64,000 nt of DNA from Lunularia cruciata (taxonomy: Eukaryota > Streptophyta > Marchantiopsida > Lunulariales > Lunulariaceae). The notes beneath the pieces are model-generated. The model saw only the letters and a program-made list of their open reading frames with translations. It did not search any database and was not told where the DNA came from. Within the stretch, counting starts at the first letter, position 1. The number at the start of each line of letters is the position of its first letter. The stretch covers positions 15,266,974 through 15,330,973 of the forward strand of contig OX419757.1 of the NCBI GenBank assembly GCA_948567375.1. Direction: 5' to 3'. Made by a program: the position numbers and the translations under genes. Positions 44,327-55,993 of this stretch are shown in pieces.

Positions 44327-44558
44327 GATAGTGTGGCATGTAGAAACATCAAGTGTTGTTGGTGCTATCTACTATAGATATACATAGTCACATGGATGAA
44401 ATTGACGGATCAAGGATCTATAACCTCCTCCTCATCAAATGGTAGCATAAAGTAAGGTATCCCTATGTTGAGCAATTGCCAAGTTCTCAAAAGCCATTGG
44501 CATAACTCTTCAAAAGATCTCTGCCCATTGAAAACATGCGCTCACTCATATATCTGGA

Positions 44559-45370
44559 TCATCCAAGTCCAAGACTATAGTAGCATCTTGATGAATGGTT
44601 GTAGGTAAATCTGGATCTTGTCCAGAGAGTAGAAAGTAAGGAGAGAAGGATGCTAAGGATGCTTGCCGCTTGAACTGATAGCCCAATCAAGGTAATTAGA
44701 GATCCCAATCTCCCAAGTGGCCTCTCTACAAACCATACTTTTGCAATCCTCTCTTCACTGTTTGAACCACTCTCTTTGCTAAGCCATCTACCAAGGTGAT
44801 CTTGAGAGGTAGTACAATGATCAATCAAAGCCTTGTCACACAAGACTTGAAACTCCCTCAAGAACTTTGTACCCTGATCAGTCAAAACCTCAATTGGTGC
44901 ACCAAAATGACTGAGAACCCAATCCCAGAACAAATAAGCCGTCCCTTCACAAGACTTGTCAAGATGTGCCACTAACTCAGTCCACTTGGAGAAGGGCTCC
45001 ACCATCACTAAAACATATCAATGATGTCTCATAATCAAAGGTAAAGGTCCAACAAAGTCCAAACTCCAATGGTAATCCAATCCCATGATAGGTAATGGGT
45101 GTAACTATGGTGTAGGAGCATTGAATGATGCTCTAGCTTGATCACAAACCACACATATGGCAACAAACTATTGTACATCGGTCTACATACCGCACCACCA
45201 ATAATGAATCTAGAGTAAGCTATATGTATGCTTTACTCCAAAAGGTCCTAGCTCCTCATGAGCATGACATACCAACTATAGTCTCTAAGATGGAAGTGCT
45301 AAAACTCTCACTCTACCATCCTCACATACATGCAAAAGGTGTCTACTCTCCAATCTGAACTGCCTAGCTT
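44559..45370 (-). pseudogene. M1 integrase
   Basis: Contains the FSKWTELVAHLDKS block continuous across the point where P and M2 are broken, then VLTDQGTKFLREF with the second Asp (Glu of TEF changed to Lys), and a DHCTTSQDHL stretch with a frameshift before the catalytic Glu. The HHCC region lies near 45200-45350. Confidence 0.88.
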
Positions 45371-45659
45371 GCTGAAGGACACAACCTCTCTCCTTGGCCC
45401 CAATTGTGCCACCCACAACACCAATGCAAAGATAGTCCACCACTAAGACATCATCATGAATATCTTGCTGAACTATACCACTATCTCCTCTCTCTCTCTA
45501 GATTTGTGACCTCAATAACTCCTCTTGTATGCACTAAGAGAGATACCACCAAAGCCTTAGAAAATATACAGAGAAAGGCAGATGCATGCCAACCTGGCAT
45601 CATCTCCTCATCTGTTTCACCATGCCAACATACTCTAGTCTGATCTTGCTAGTTGGGAC

Positions 45660-46250
45660 ATGGGTTTCTACTCAACCCATCTGTGTCACGATTTACCACT
45701 CTAAGTCTATGAATAATTGTGAAATCATACCCCTATAAAATCAAAGCCCATCGTCCAAGCTTCCCTAAAAGATTGTTGGACTCCATCAACTACTTTAGTG
45801 GCTGATGATCAATGATGAGAGTAAAGTGGTTACCAAATAGGTAACATTGGAAATGTGCTACTGCCCAAACTACTACAAAGCACTCCCCCTCATATGAACT
45901 ATACTTTGCCTCTGCTGAATTATTGGAGCGACTAGCATAGGCTACCACAAACTCCTTCTCCTCATCATCATGTTGGGTAAGCACTACTCCAAGCTCCAAC
46001 ATACTCCAATCAGTGTGAACTTGAAATGGTCATCCTTTGATTGATCTCCTCAAAATAGGAGTAGATGTCAACTTCTCCTTGAGCTCTACAAAAGCTCTCT
46101 CTACTCATCTTCCCAACACCACTTTTGTGTAATCTTGGTCAGCTTCATCAAGGCCCTAGCAATGGCACTAAATCCTCTAACATAGTGGAGATAGAAGTTT
46201 GCTAACCCAAGGAATGCTTGCACTATGCTCACATCCATAGGTCAAGGAAT
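45660..46250 (-). pseudogene. M1 RNase H
   Basis: VVLTQHDDEEKEFVVAYASRSNN, YSSYEGECFVVVWAV and LIIDHQPLK are open at 45790-46002. The upstream connection domain (FLGLANFYLHYVRG-like) lies at about 46150-46220. At the site where P has TAG in LT*HDD, M1 reads CAA. Confidence 0.9.
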
Positions 46251-46299
46251 ATGTGCAATAACCTCCACCTTGGTCTGTTGAACACCAAGTCCTCCAAGG

Positions 46300-46725
46300 T
46301 AGATAGTGTGACCCAAATATTCAACTTGCTCATGGAAGAACTTACACTTCCCATATGTAATTTGAGTCCATGAGATCTCAATCTCTCAAACACCTCCAAC
46401 AACTATCTCTCATGCTCCTCCATAGTAGTGCTAAAGACCAAAATACCATCAATATAGCACCAAGCAAAATCCAATCCAGCTAGGATCCTATTCATGACCC
46501 TTTGGAACTCAACAAGACCATTCTTTAACCCAAATGGTAAGAACCTCTACTGACGTAACACATCCTTGTCGTGAAGATCAATAGCCCAGAATGATGTCTT
46601 GGACTTATCCTCCTCTATGATCGGCAACTAATGATATCTTGCTTAAAGATCCAAAGTACTAAAGACCTATGCATGCCCGATTGCATCAAAGATCTAATGT
46701 CATGCCCCCGAATACTAGAGTTCCC
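46300..46725 (-). pseudogene. M1 reverse transcriptase
   Basis: Recognisable by alignment to P: LPFGLK region near 46530, and the catalytic box at about 46440-46455, which reads YIDG in place of YIDD, removing the second catalytic Asp. Many stops. Confidence 0.82.
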
Positions 46726-46989
46726 AACCTTTGTGTGAAAAGCTCCCTCCACTTTGGCTACAAGCTAGACCACACGTCCTCTAGTAGCATCCTAAGCAAA
46801 CCAAGGGTGTAATCCAAGTAGCCCATGCTCACTTGGATGGACTCTCAGTAGACCACTCTCCCTAGTAGCTAATTGTTGTGTCCCAAGAATACTATGTTCA
46901 CTTGGTCCATCACCTCCAACATGTGCCTAAATTGTCTCAATAGGTACAAGGCTCACAAGTGTTTGAGTGGTGATGCCTATCAAGCGCAT

Positions 46990-48180
46990 CCTACACTACT
47001 TTGCCAAGCCAAAGCTCAAACAGTTCAGGTCCATAGCCTAATCTAACACTTGACGCCTGGATACTTTTGACATTGTTGGAACAATGGTAATACTAGTGCA
47101 AAAACCCATTGCCCACTCTTTTTCATCCGCACTAGGCTCCACCAACTATTGTAACTATGAGTCCCAAACAAGTCCAAGACCTCCCTCTCAAAAAGCATGA
47201 GAACTTGGGAAACTCATAAGTGTAGGAGAAGCGGCTCTAGGCTGCCCAACTAAGTTCACCACTACCATAGGTGACCTATCAGCCACTACCACTGTTTGAG
47301 ACTGACGCCCAACATCCAAGATGTCATCAACAATGATGTGGTCTAGTCGCTGAATCCCGTTGTAAGCACACTATAGAACCTCTCTAGGTAAGAGGTTCAT
47401 CTACCAAAGACAAAGACGATGAACCCGTGATCCCACTATGGCTGGATCTATCAATATAGCAGGTCCTATCCAAGAATGGACCTGATGTGTACTCACCACC
47501 ACTCTGGTATGAGAATCACCTATCAATGGAACATTCTCCAAAATGTAAGTGGGAGAAATGGACTGATGAACCTAGAGATGTTATGGTATCCATAACATCT
47601 CCCAAAACACACCAAAACAAGGATCCTAAAGACCCAAACCTTGGCCAACACATGTATGTCTCTAACATGACCATCCAGAAATCACCAAATGAACAAGTCC
47701 ATGTCGCTCTAGATCATGTGCTCCTAGTAAGGAAATGTTTACTAGTAGGGCCTTTGGGTAACCCCTGATTGCTGACATCGATAATAACTCAAGATACCAA
47801 TAGTCCAAGTGTGCCATATGATGGATCAAGACTCGCCTAGCAGTCTCATCTCTCTCCATATACCAGTACCTCTATACTCATATACCTACTTGTAATACCG
47901 CAACTAGTCCAGTGCTAATCCCACCAAACAACTCCAATAGATATACTCCCTCTATTAGATATTGCCAAGCAATGAATGTGGTATCTAGAGGTGTCAAGGT
48001 AATCAAATCTAGAGGCTCATCCTCACATTGGTCTCATGGTGGTATAAAGGCTCCACTCTAAGCCTACTACACCAATTGATCTGCTTGCTACTACAATGCC
48101 TCCTCTGAACTCTACAAAGAAATATCCAAGGTGGATGGAACAATCCCACTTGTACTCCAAATCCAAGTGATCTCCTTTGG
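46990..48180 (-). pseudogene. M1 C5-cytosine methyltransferase domain
   Basis: Same motif order as in P. Motif I region (ELFGGIS) lies at about 47920-47940, followed by the MERDETARRVLIHHMAHL block. Motif IV reads SGWSC then TAG (about 47660-47685), so the catalytic tripeptide PCQ has become SC-stop. ENV-type motif VI lies near 47530-47545, motif IX near 47100-47130 and motif X near 47005-47045. The stop that P has after YRYPE is absent here: M1 reads straight through (YLELLSMSAIRGYPKALL), which shows that the intact frame was continuous. Confidence 0.9.
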
Positions 48181-48279
48181 TATTGGAGTATCCTTTGCAT
48201 GGGTGTTCCCCTCCAATAACTCACCAAGCCAAGTAATAGAATCACTAAAAGTTGAAACTAAAGCCGCCATGGTCACGGA

Positions 48280-49020
48280 CTATAGTGAGCCAAGACTGCT
48301 ACTACTGAAGCATACTAGCAGGCAACATACTCGTCCCTCACCAGACTGCCAACCTGATCTATAAGAGGATGTCTCCTCCCAACAGTCGATATTAAAACCA
48401 ATGGGGTATAATAATACTGCTCTCTCAACTAGCACATCATATAACTCAACTATTGTTGCAATAGCCTGAGCTCTCACCATTGAGCTATCAGTCAAGTGAC
48501 CAGGCTGAACATGGACAACAAGCTCCCCTTGTGTGATGTATTGTGATGAACCACCACCTAGAGATTTCCAGATCTGAAACGGACACCTCTCTACATTGGT
48601 CTTCCATAACTCTAGACCAACAATTGCAGCCTTTCCCAACATAAGCGATTGTGCACTAAAGTCTAATAAGACTCTCTATGGTGTATAGACTTTCCCTGAA
48701 GGTCCTACCAAACAAAAAATCCCCCTTTGGTTATCCAATAAAACAACACCAAGTGTGAACCGCACTCTCTCAAAGGCCGGTCTAGCTGGCAACTCCTCCA
48801 ATCTAGCCGCTACTACATGCCATAAACCATTGGTTGTTAAGCGGATCCCATGTTCCTCAACCAAGTCAGCTCCACTATCAACCACCTTTGCTCCAATAGT
48901 AGGAACCACATCATCACAACTCTCACAAAGCATGGTAGCCAATCTGAACATTAGGGCTGGGTCAACTCCCAATGTGCACATGTCATTGGCTGAAAATAAA
49001 AGATAGTGCATAGTCAACTA
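48280..49020 (-). pseudogene. M1 protease and preceding linker
   Basis: The segment with LARPAFERVRFTLGVVLLDNQRGIF (48676-49017) precedes the active-site loop, here VLLDFSA at about 48655-48680 instead of DSGA, so Ser-Gly of the catalytic loop is lost. Then LGKAAIVGLELWKTNVERCPFQIW, where P has a TAG after CPF. Confidence 0.82.
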
Positions 49021-50685
49021 AGCCGCTCCCAACATTGTGCTAGACTCAATCTGTGTGGTAGCAAGTAGCTGACTAGTAGGTAGTCCATCATGCAGTCCAT
49101 CATGCACCCCATCACCACCTACCACACCTGCACTAGGACATTTAGGAGCCATAGATGATGCCTGTGGAGCCTCAAAGAGAGTGAAAGGCTAGGGAAGTCT
49201 GACCTATCTTCCAACCTCTCCTCTCTATGGGTCCAACTCCACTGATGCTCCTCTAGGCTCTATAGCATGTATTGCACTCCTAGTCATTGCTATAGATGCA
49301 TCTACTTGTGCTACTCCGTGCATAAAGTCCAAAACATCTCTATCACCAGCATATGAGGTGGAAGCCTCAGCACTCGAATCTAATCTCCTCTAAGCAATGG
49401 CCATACTAGCCAAGCTTTACTCCAACTGCTCAATTGGAGTAGTCATGGCTATATCAAAAGTAAGGGCATGTACTGCACCTCTACCAGGTGTGGATCCTCT
49501 ACCACTTCGTCCTCCATGAACTAGGGCTCCTTTACTACCTGCCATAGTAGCCTTACAACTCCATAACTCCGAGTGTAGGTCAAAGCATCGGTCACTAGAG
49601 TGACCATATCTATGACAACGCTCACACTATCTCTATGCTGGCTGTGATGCACTAGAGGTATAAGGTCCATTGCCCTAAGTGCACTCTCTCTTGTGATGAG
49701 GTCCACCACAAGTCCAACAAGCAACAACACTACTCACTAGCTGTCGTTGACCCAAAAATGAAGGTAAGGGTCTAACTACAATAGGCCCTCCACTCACTCC
49801 ATAGGACCTAGGCTGTCCACCCTATCCTCAAAAGCCAACTAGATGTGGTGCACTTTGCTGCACTCTAGAAGAAGTCACAGTTGTGGATGAGGTCTTCCTA
49901 CCAAATCCAAATGTCACCACTCTCTCTTCCACCATATTGAGCTCAACATGCTCAACCAAACCAAAGACCACTGCCAAAGTGGGTGAAGTAGCCTATAACA
50001 ACGTAGCATCACAAACTCTACTTCATAACTCCCTTTCCAATATTTTGTACCAAAATTGGACTGCTTGGGCCTCAATAACTCCTTGAGTGAAACTGATCAT
50101 CCGCCTCATGTGAGTGTATGAATTGCGTACGCTCTTTCCAACGCTAGAACTCCTACAAGCTCCTCAACTTGTCAGTATGCACTCTCTAGTAATTATGCCT
50201 CAAACACTAGAAGAACTCCACCATAGGGTTAACCCTTGGTACCACACCACCTCCTATAGTGGTACCTCCACTCGTAGTAGCAAAATCTCCAGCTAGTGCA
50301 CCTCCACTAGCTCCACTAGCTCCACCAATGCTACTTGAGCTAGAACTTGTCTGATACTGCCGATCTACTCTTGGCAACTACGCTTGAAGTGATAGAGATA
50401 TAGTTCAAAGACCAATATTGTCTTCATAACTCAATCTCCTCCATATGAGCTCTCTTGAACTCATGGTAATTGTAGATTAGTGGACCGTCCAAACGTTGAA
50501 ACAAGTCCTTCCATGCCATGAAGAATGTATACAAAGTTGGGTTCTGCATCTACCACAGATCACACTAATTATCAAACTATTGGATGAAGTTATCCAACTC
50601 AATGGTACTCATTATATTAGAGTAATGCCTAGGGCCTTTGGAGGCCCCATAAATCTTGTCTATGTCCCACAACAATAGTGCGGAC
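49020..50685 (-). pseudogene. M1 gag, zinc knuckles and capsid
   Basis: The CWTCGGPHHKREC-type knuckle lies at about 49680-49720 and the second knuckle at about 49580-49640. The capsid segment with MKQ/WKDLFQRL-like sequence lies near 50490-50520. Several stops. Two of them (TAG near 50550 and near 50146) coincide with TAG codons at 16893 and 17290 of P. L2 splits the N-terminal part, which resumes at 51374-51550. Confidence 0.82.
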
Positions 50686-51373
50686 TATAACACCCATTTG
50701 TGCATGTGTGTGGTATTGTAATATTTAGATTGGTATAACAAGTACTTGAGAGGTATTATTTATATAGATAAAGGATGGTTCTACATTTTTCATGATTAGT
50801 TGAAGTTAATCATAGCTAAGATAGAAGGGACCTTACTTTAGAGAAAGTGGAAAAGATGAGCACCACTATTTTGGATTCTAATGTGTTAACTTGGTATTAT
50901 TCCTAGGTGTTTGTCTTTGAGGAAAGAATTAAGAACTCTTGGGCTTGCAAGCCTTTTTGTTTTGGATTCTTCTATAGTCCAAGGATAGCCCATGTGAAGG
51001 AATCCTTGACTTAGTTTTTGGGTCAAGATAAGATCACATACTTAGTGGAATATGCCCATGTGGATGAATATTCCTTTATACATTTTGACTTTACTTGACT
51101 TTTAGCCTAGTAACTTGAGTTACTTTGGTAAATAGTAGCTTTAGTGCAACTACTTCACAAGTATATAAACAAGGGATGAGGAGATACTCATCATCTTTTC
51201 ATTTGCAACTATCTCTCTCTCATTGAGTTCTCTAGTGAGCAATGTCTTGAGTCTTGGAGTGTTAGCCTTCGAGGAGTATGATGGAGTTGGGGTTCTTTGC
51301 CTTCTTAGTCCATGGTGCATTACCATAATAGCCATCAAAGGTTCATCTTGAATGAGAGACAGGCCGACTCACA
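50686..51373 (+). repeat. Solo LTR L2 inserted in M1 gag
   Basis: 688 bp, same family as L1 and L3 but more diverged from them. Comparison with uninterrupted P shows that the bases GAC of the target are present on both sides (left GGAC, right TGAC), a short duplication. M1 homology resumes exactly after CTCACAT. Confidence 0.87.
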
Positions 51374-51550
51374 TGACACACCAAGTGCACTCTCAATTGA
51401 ATCAGCTCTTGGGTCAAACTCTAACTCAGAGTCAATCTCCTCCCTCATTGGGACATGAGATACAAGCTCATACCGAGCACCACTCCAATTAAACCCACCA
51501 TGTACTATAAAGTTATCTCCTCTAGAATCCTAAAATAACTCCATTGTGAC

Positions 51551-54500
51551 AAGTAATCGCTGTCGAGGGGATCGGATGGTCTCAAGAGTGCGCCGGGCAC
51601 CTAGCTGCTCATGCTTAGGTTATCCTATTCACTGAAGAGTTAGAAGTTCCCTTGCAGTTTATCGCAGGCTTTGTTCTTTCATATGATTGCAGTTTCCTCC
51701 ATGTAATAGAGCAGCTGCCTATAGTTGCTCCTATCTGCATGCTCTTCTTAGGACTGTTTGGTAGGATTTCTTGGGTTAACGCTGAACCTAATGTATCACT
51801 ACAGCGTGTTCATGTTTGTTAAGCTTTGGGTTGAGGTTTATGGCTCTGGTGGGGTCTGTTTGGCAGGTCACAAGGTATGGCTAGACCCAATCCAGGCAAA
51901 TAGATCAATGCTTTGAGCTGGCTACACATACCGAACTAGAAGCCGAGAATGAAGTCCTTCTTCATGGCCCTATTCATAATTCTCAAATACAACATTCATC
52001 CATGAGAATCGCACAGCTTTCAACACACCCTCATCTCACTATTTACAAATCCACTTGGGAAATAATCAGTTCCAAGTAACACACTAAACTCACCTAAGTC
52101 ACCTATGACTGTCAAATAAGCAAAAGGAAGGAACAATAACAGCCAAATTCAAAGTTGGTCTCCAACATGTTCTCTCTCACTTGCATGTTAATTCAAAGCA
52201 GTCCAACTGTGAACAATTTCTCTATTCCTCTACCACATCAAGGTCTAAGGGTCTTGTCGCAGTCAATGTCTATAGCTCAGATTGGAGACAATGCATAAGC
52301 TTTTGTCACAGCAAAGTCCAAGCTCCTGACGTACCCAGATCTCCGCTCAGGCCAGACCAAACCTGCTTTAGGGATTTCTCCTTCTCTTACCTCTCTGCCC
52401 AGCCAAATGCAACTCTGAGTTGTCTTCTCTTCATCCCATGCTGGTCACTTCTCTACGGGGCAAAACTCCTGAACCATGAACTCCTTCCCCTTTGTTTCCT
52501 TCGTGAGAGTTTCCTTTTGCAACTCCTGCAGCCTACCCTTTAGACCTGCAAAAATTCCCTTTCCAATTCTGTCCTTCAACACTCTATCAACATTTTTACA
52601 CAGAAATCTCTCTTCTCCAGTCCTGTTCTCACATTTGTGAGAGTTTCCTTTTGCTACTCCTGCAGCCTGCACTTCAGACCTGCAAAAATTTCTCTTCTCC
52701 CAAGCACTTCTTCTCCTGCACATTGTTCATTCCTTCAAGAAGAAACACTTCTCTCCCCTGCACTCTCAAGCCCTAACAGTCCTTGCGAAAACTTTCTCTG
52801 CTCCCCAAGCACTTCCTTTCTTGCACATTTTTCATTCCTTTGAGAAGAAACACTTTCTCTCCCCTGCACTCTCAAGCCCCAACAGTCCCTGTGAAAACTT
52901 TCTCTTCTCCCCAAGCACTTCCTTTCTAGCATATTGTTCATTCCTTTGAGAAGAAACACTTTCTCTCCCCTGCACTCTCAAGCACTAACAATCCTTGCAA
53001 AAAATTTCTCTTCTCCCCAAGCACTTCCTTTCCAACACATTGTTCATTCCTTCAAGAAGAAAACCTTTCTCTCTCTTGCACTCTCAAGCCCTAACAGTCC
53101 TTGCAAAAATTGCACTCTCCTGTCCAAGCACTTCCTCTCCTGCACATTGTTCATTCCTTCGAAAGGTAAACCTTTCTCTCCCCTGCACTCTCAAGCACTA
53201 ACAGTCCCTGCAAAAATTGCACTCTCCTGTCCAAGCACTTCTTCTCCTGCACATTGTTCATTCCTTTGAGAGAAAACCCTTTTTCTCCCCTGCACTCTCA
53301 AGCACTAATAGTCCCTGCGAAAATTGCACTCTCCTGTCCCAACACTTCCTCTCCTGCACATTGCTCATTCCTTCAAGAGAAAACCCTTTTTCTCCCCTGC
53401 ACTCTCAAGCACTAATAGTCCCTACGAAAATTGCTCTTCTGTCCCAGCACTTCCTCTCTTGCACATTGTTCATTCCTTTGAGAGAAAACCTTTCTCTCCC
53501 CTGCACTCTCAAGCCCTAACAATCCCTGCAAAAATTGCACTCTCTTGTCCAAGCACTTCCTCTCCTGCACATTGTTCATTCCTTTGAGAGAAAACCCTTT
53601 CTCTCCCCTGCACTCTCAAGCACTAACAGTCCTTGCAAAAATTGCACTCTCCTGTCCAAGCACTTCCTCTCCTGCACATTGTTCATTCCTTTGAGAGAAA
53701 AACCTTTCTCTCCCCTACACTCTCAAGCACTAACAGTCCATGCGAAAATTGCACTCTCCTGTCCAAGCACTTCCTCTCTTGCACATTGTTCATTCCTTTG
53801 AGAGAAAACCCTTTTTCTCCCCTGCACTCTCAAGCACTAATAGTCCCTGCAAAAATTGCACTCTCCTGTCCCAGCACTTCCTCTCCTGCACATTGTTCAT
53901 TCCTTCAAGAGAAAACCCTTTTTCTCCCCTGCACTCTCAAGCACTAACAGTCCCTGTGAAAATTGCTCTTCTGTCCCAACACTTCCTCTCCTGCACATTG
54001 TTCATTCCTTCGAGAGAAAACCTTTCTCTCCCTTGCACTCTCAAGCCCTAACAGTCCCTGCAAAAATTGCACTCTCTTGTCCAAGCACTTCCTCTCTAGC
54101 ACATTGTTCATTCCTTCAAGAGAAAACCCTTTCTCTCCCCTGCACTCTCAAGCACTAACAGTCCTTGCAAAAATTGCACTCTACTGTCCAAGCATTTCCT
54201 CTCCTGCACATTGTTCATTCCTTTGAGAGAAAAACCTTTTTCTCCCTTGCACTCTCAAGCACTAACAGTCCATGCTAAAATTTTCTCTTCCCCCAAGCCT
54301 TTCATTGTCACAACTCCTCTAAAGCCTCCCAAGTATTTCCAACTCTAAGACTCCTTTTTGCTCCTCCTCTAAGGCAAATACTCTTTCATTCCAATAACAT
54401 AAAACAGAACCTGAGCTAGTGTAACCCCACATTATTTCTTGGCTCAAGCCACATTAAAAGACTCCTTGAGCTAATAACACCATAAATTTTGTTGGCTTCA

Positions 54501-54653
54501 CAATAATATAGGAATTATCTTCTGTAGCAAGGTAGCATAAAACTATACGTGAGACATATTGACATAAATCCATGTTCCTTACAACAACTAGAAGAGAAAA
54601 AGAAAATTTATCACACCAAAAGCCTCAAGGGTACACGTGGGCTATTTTCCCGA
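51551..54653. mobile_element. 3.1-kb insert of unknown class in M1
   Basis: Comparison with P (16560-16620) shows that M1 is interrupted after TGAC (51547-51550) and resumes with TGAC at 54654-54657, so 51551-54653 is an insertion with a probable 4-bp duplication. Its ends (AAGTAATCGC and TTTTCCCGA) are neither TG/CA nor an evident inverted repeat. The left 1 kb (51551-52500) is unique-looking. The right part is a satellite array. No coding domain is seen. Confidence 0.7.
52497..54300. repeat. Satellite array, about 106-bp units
   Basis: From about 52700 some fifteen copies recur at 102-107 bp. Landmarks per unit: TGCACATTGTTCATTCCTT, GAGAGAAAACC, 'CTCCCCTGCACTCTCAAGC' and CAAGCACTTCCTC. The plus strand is pyrimidine-rich and has few stops, giving long overlapping open frames. 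The unit length is not a multiple of three and the same peptide appears in rotating frames, so I judge it non-coding. A related larger duplication precedes it at 52497-52690. Confidence 0.93.
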
Positions 54654-54659
54654 TGACAC

Positions 54660-55546
54660 CGCCAACCGCCAACAACAAACTGCAAGTACCCCACCAAGTG
54701 GCAACACCACCAACCAAGCACCACCAAGTGCCAACCCTAATAGAACACTTCCCTTTAATGTAACTCTAGTTGAGGTAACTGCACTAGGGGAATGGGTGAC
54801 CTGTAACCTACCATCACAACATGCACTCTCACGGTCTGCATGTCATCACTTCTTGCTTCACCAAAGAGAAACATAGATAGTTTGATTGGTCATCACTCCA
54901 GCCTTACTATCAAGAGCACACCAAAGCACCAATGCTCTAAATTCAGGGCACCTCACACAAACACGGTGCACAAATAGGAAGTAGAGAATGGAGAGGGTCC
55001 AATCACAAGAAGGCTAAATAAAATCTTTCCTTCTCATAAAGCAACACCGGATTGACTATACCACCATTTGGCATTTGATATAATCGGAGTACTTATCTAC
55101 TTCTTGAGTTATGAGGATCACCAAAGAATGGGATCAAAGTTCTCTTTGCCAAAATCTGACATAAACCCTTTGCAAAATTAGACATAAATCCCTAAATTTG
55201 TCTGACCACTAAATCTTCTACTAACTCTTGACTCGAGCTAAATTGGAAAATTTGGTTTAGTCCAATCTCTAATTCATGAGAGTGGGTTCCCAACTCCACC
55301 TCAATTTCACTTTTGGAGCTCAATTGACGCTAAATTGATCTTGTGTTCAAATCCTGAGCTCAAAATCACAACTAATGCTTGAAATCAACTCTCTCTAGCT
55401 CCAAATTTGGCCAGCGCTTCCGCACACAATCACTTCCAAGGAAATCAGAACTACGATCAAGGTACCACTATCCACCAAGCTTGGAGATGCAATCACCACC
55501 CTTAGTTCTTGCATCCAATTTTTGCCTAACTCTCACTTCTCTATTG
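54660..55546 (-). other. M1 leader
   Basis: Aligns with 15249-16560 of P in inverse order, with conserved phrases such as ATGGGATCAAAG and GCTTCCGCACAC. The part next to module B begins CAATAGAGAAGTGAGAG on the minus strand. Non-coding. Confidence 0.75.
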
Positions 55547-55989
55547 TAATCAACTCAAATCACACTCAATTAGATCAGTACTTGGTCTGTCACTCAATGA
55601 TCTGCCAAAAATTGGGCACTAATTACAGTCAAGCCACACCCACTCTAGCTAAGAGACTTGAAGTGACGCTCACCGGCTTTCTGTCCATTCTAGCCAAGAA
55701 CTCAAAGGCTCAACAATAAAGAAGTGAGCTCTCTGGAGTTGCACTCCCAAGGTATACTCCTGATTTTGACCTACGTCTCACACCAATGGTCCCACTGATG
55801 GCACACCTAACGATACAAACGGTGCAAGTGATAATAGGACACCATGTAATCAGTACCCAAAACACAAAATCTGACTAATTGAAAGTAATCTATGAGTAAT
55901 TGCCAAAATACCTCTAACTACTATCACTACTACTCACTACTACTCTAGTGTCCAAGCAATCTAGATGCAAAGCTAGAAATGGAGTGATA
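55547..55989 (-). repeat. 5' module B of M1
   Basis: About 443 bp, starting TATCACTCC (TGTCACGCC in P) and ending TTGATTA before the leader. No module A lies outside it: copia sequence and the GCTC duplication begin at 55990. Confidence 0.88.
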
Positions 55990-55993
55990 GCTC
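55990..55993 (+). other. Target-site duplication GCTC, right of M1
   Basis: Matches 43199-43202. Confidence 0.85.

Larger units (their letters stand above)
43203..55989 (-). mobile_element. M1: M-family methyltransferase retrotransposon, full-length but decayed and interrupted
   Basis: Minus strand, from right: module B (55547-55989), leader, gag with two knuckles, protease, methyltransferase, RT, RNase H, integrase, PHD finger, polypurine tract, then A (43754-43860), B (43308-43753) and A (43203-43307). It is bordered by the perfect 4-bp duplication GCTC and lies inside copia C2, so both insertion ends are fixed. Two later insertions lie in it: solo LTR L2 (50686-51373) and a 3.1-kb unknown insert (51551-54653). 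Without them it is about 9 kb. CG sites are widely changed to TG or CA relative to P and M2. Confidence 0.9.

Noticed and set aside
52637..54226. Series of overlapping open frames with a repeated Leu/Ser/Cys-rich peptide
   Set aside because: They follow from a satellite of about 106-bp units on a pyrimidine-rich strand; the same peptide appears in rotating frames and there is no gene structure.
52497..54300. CRISPR-like array of regular repeats
   Set aside because: Units are contiguous without unique spacers and the context is eukaryotic; it is a satellite.
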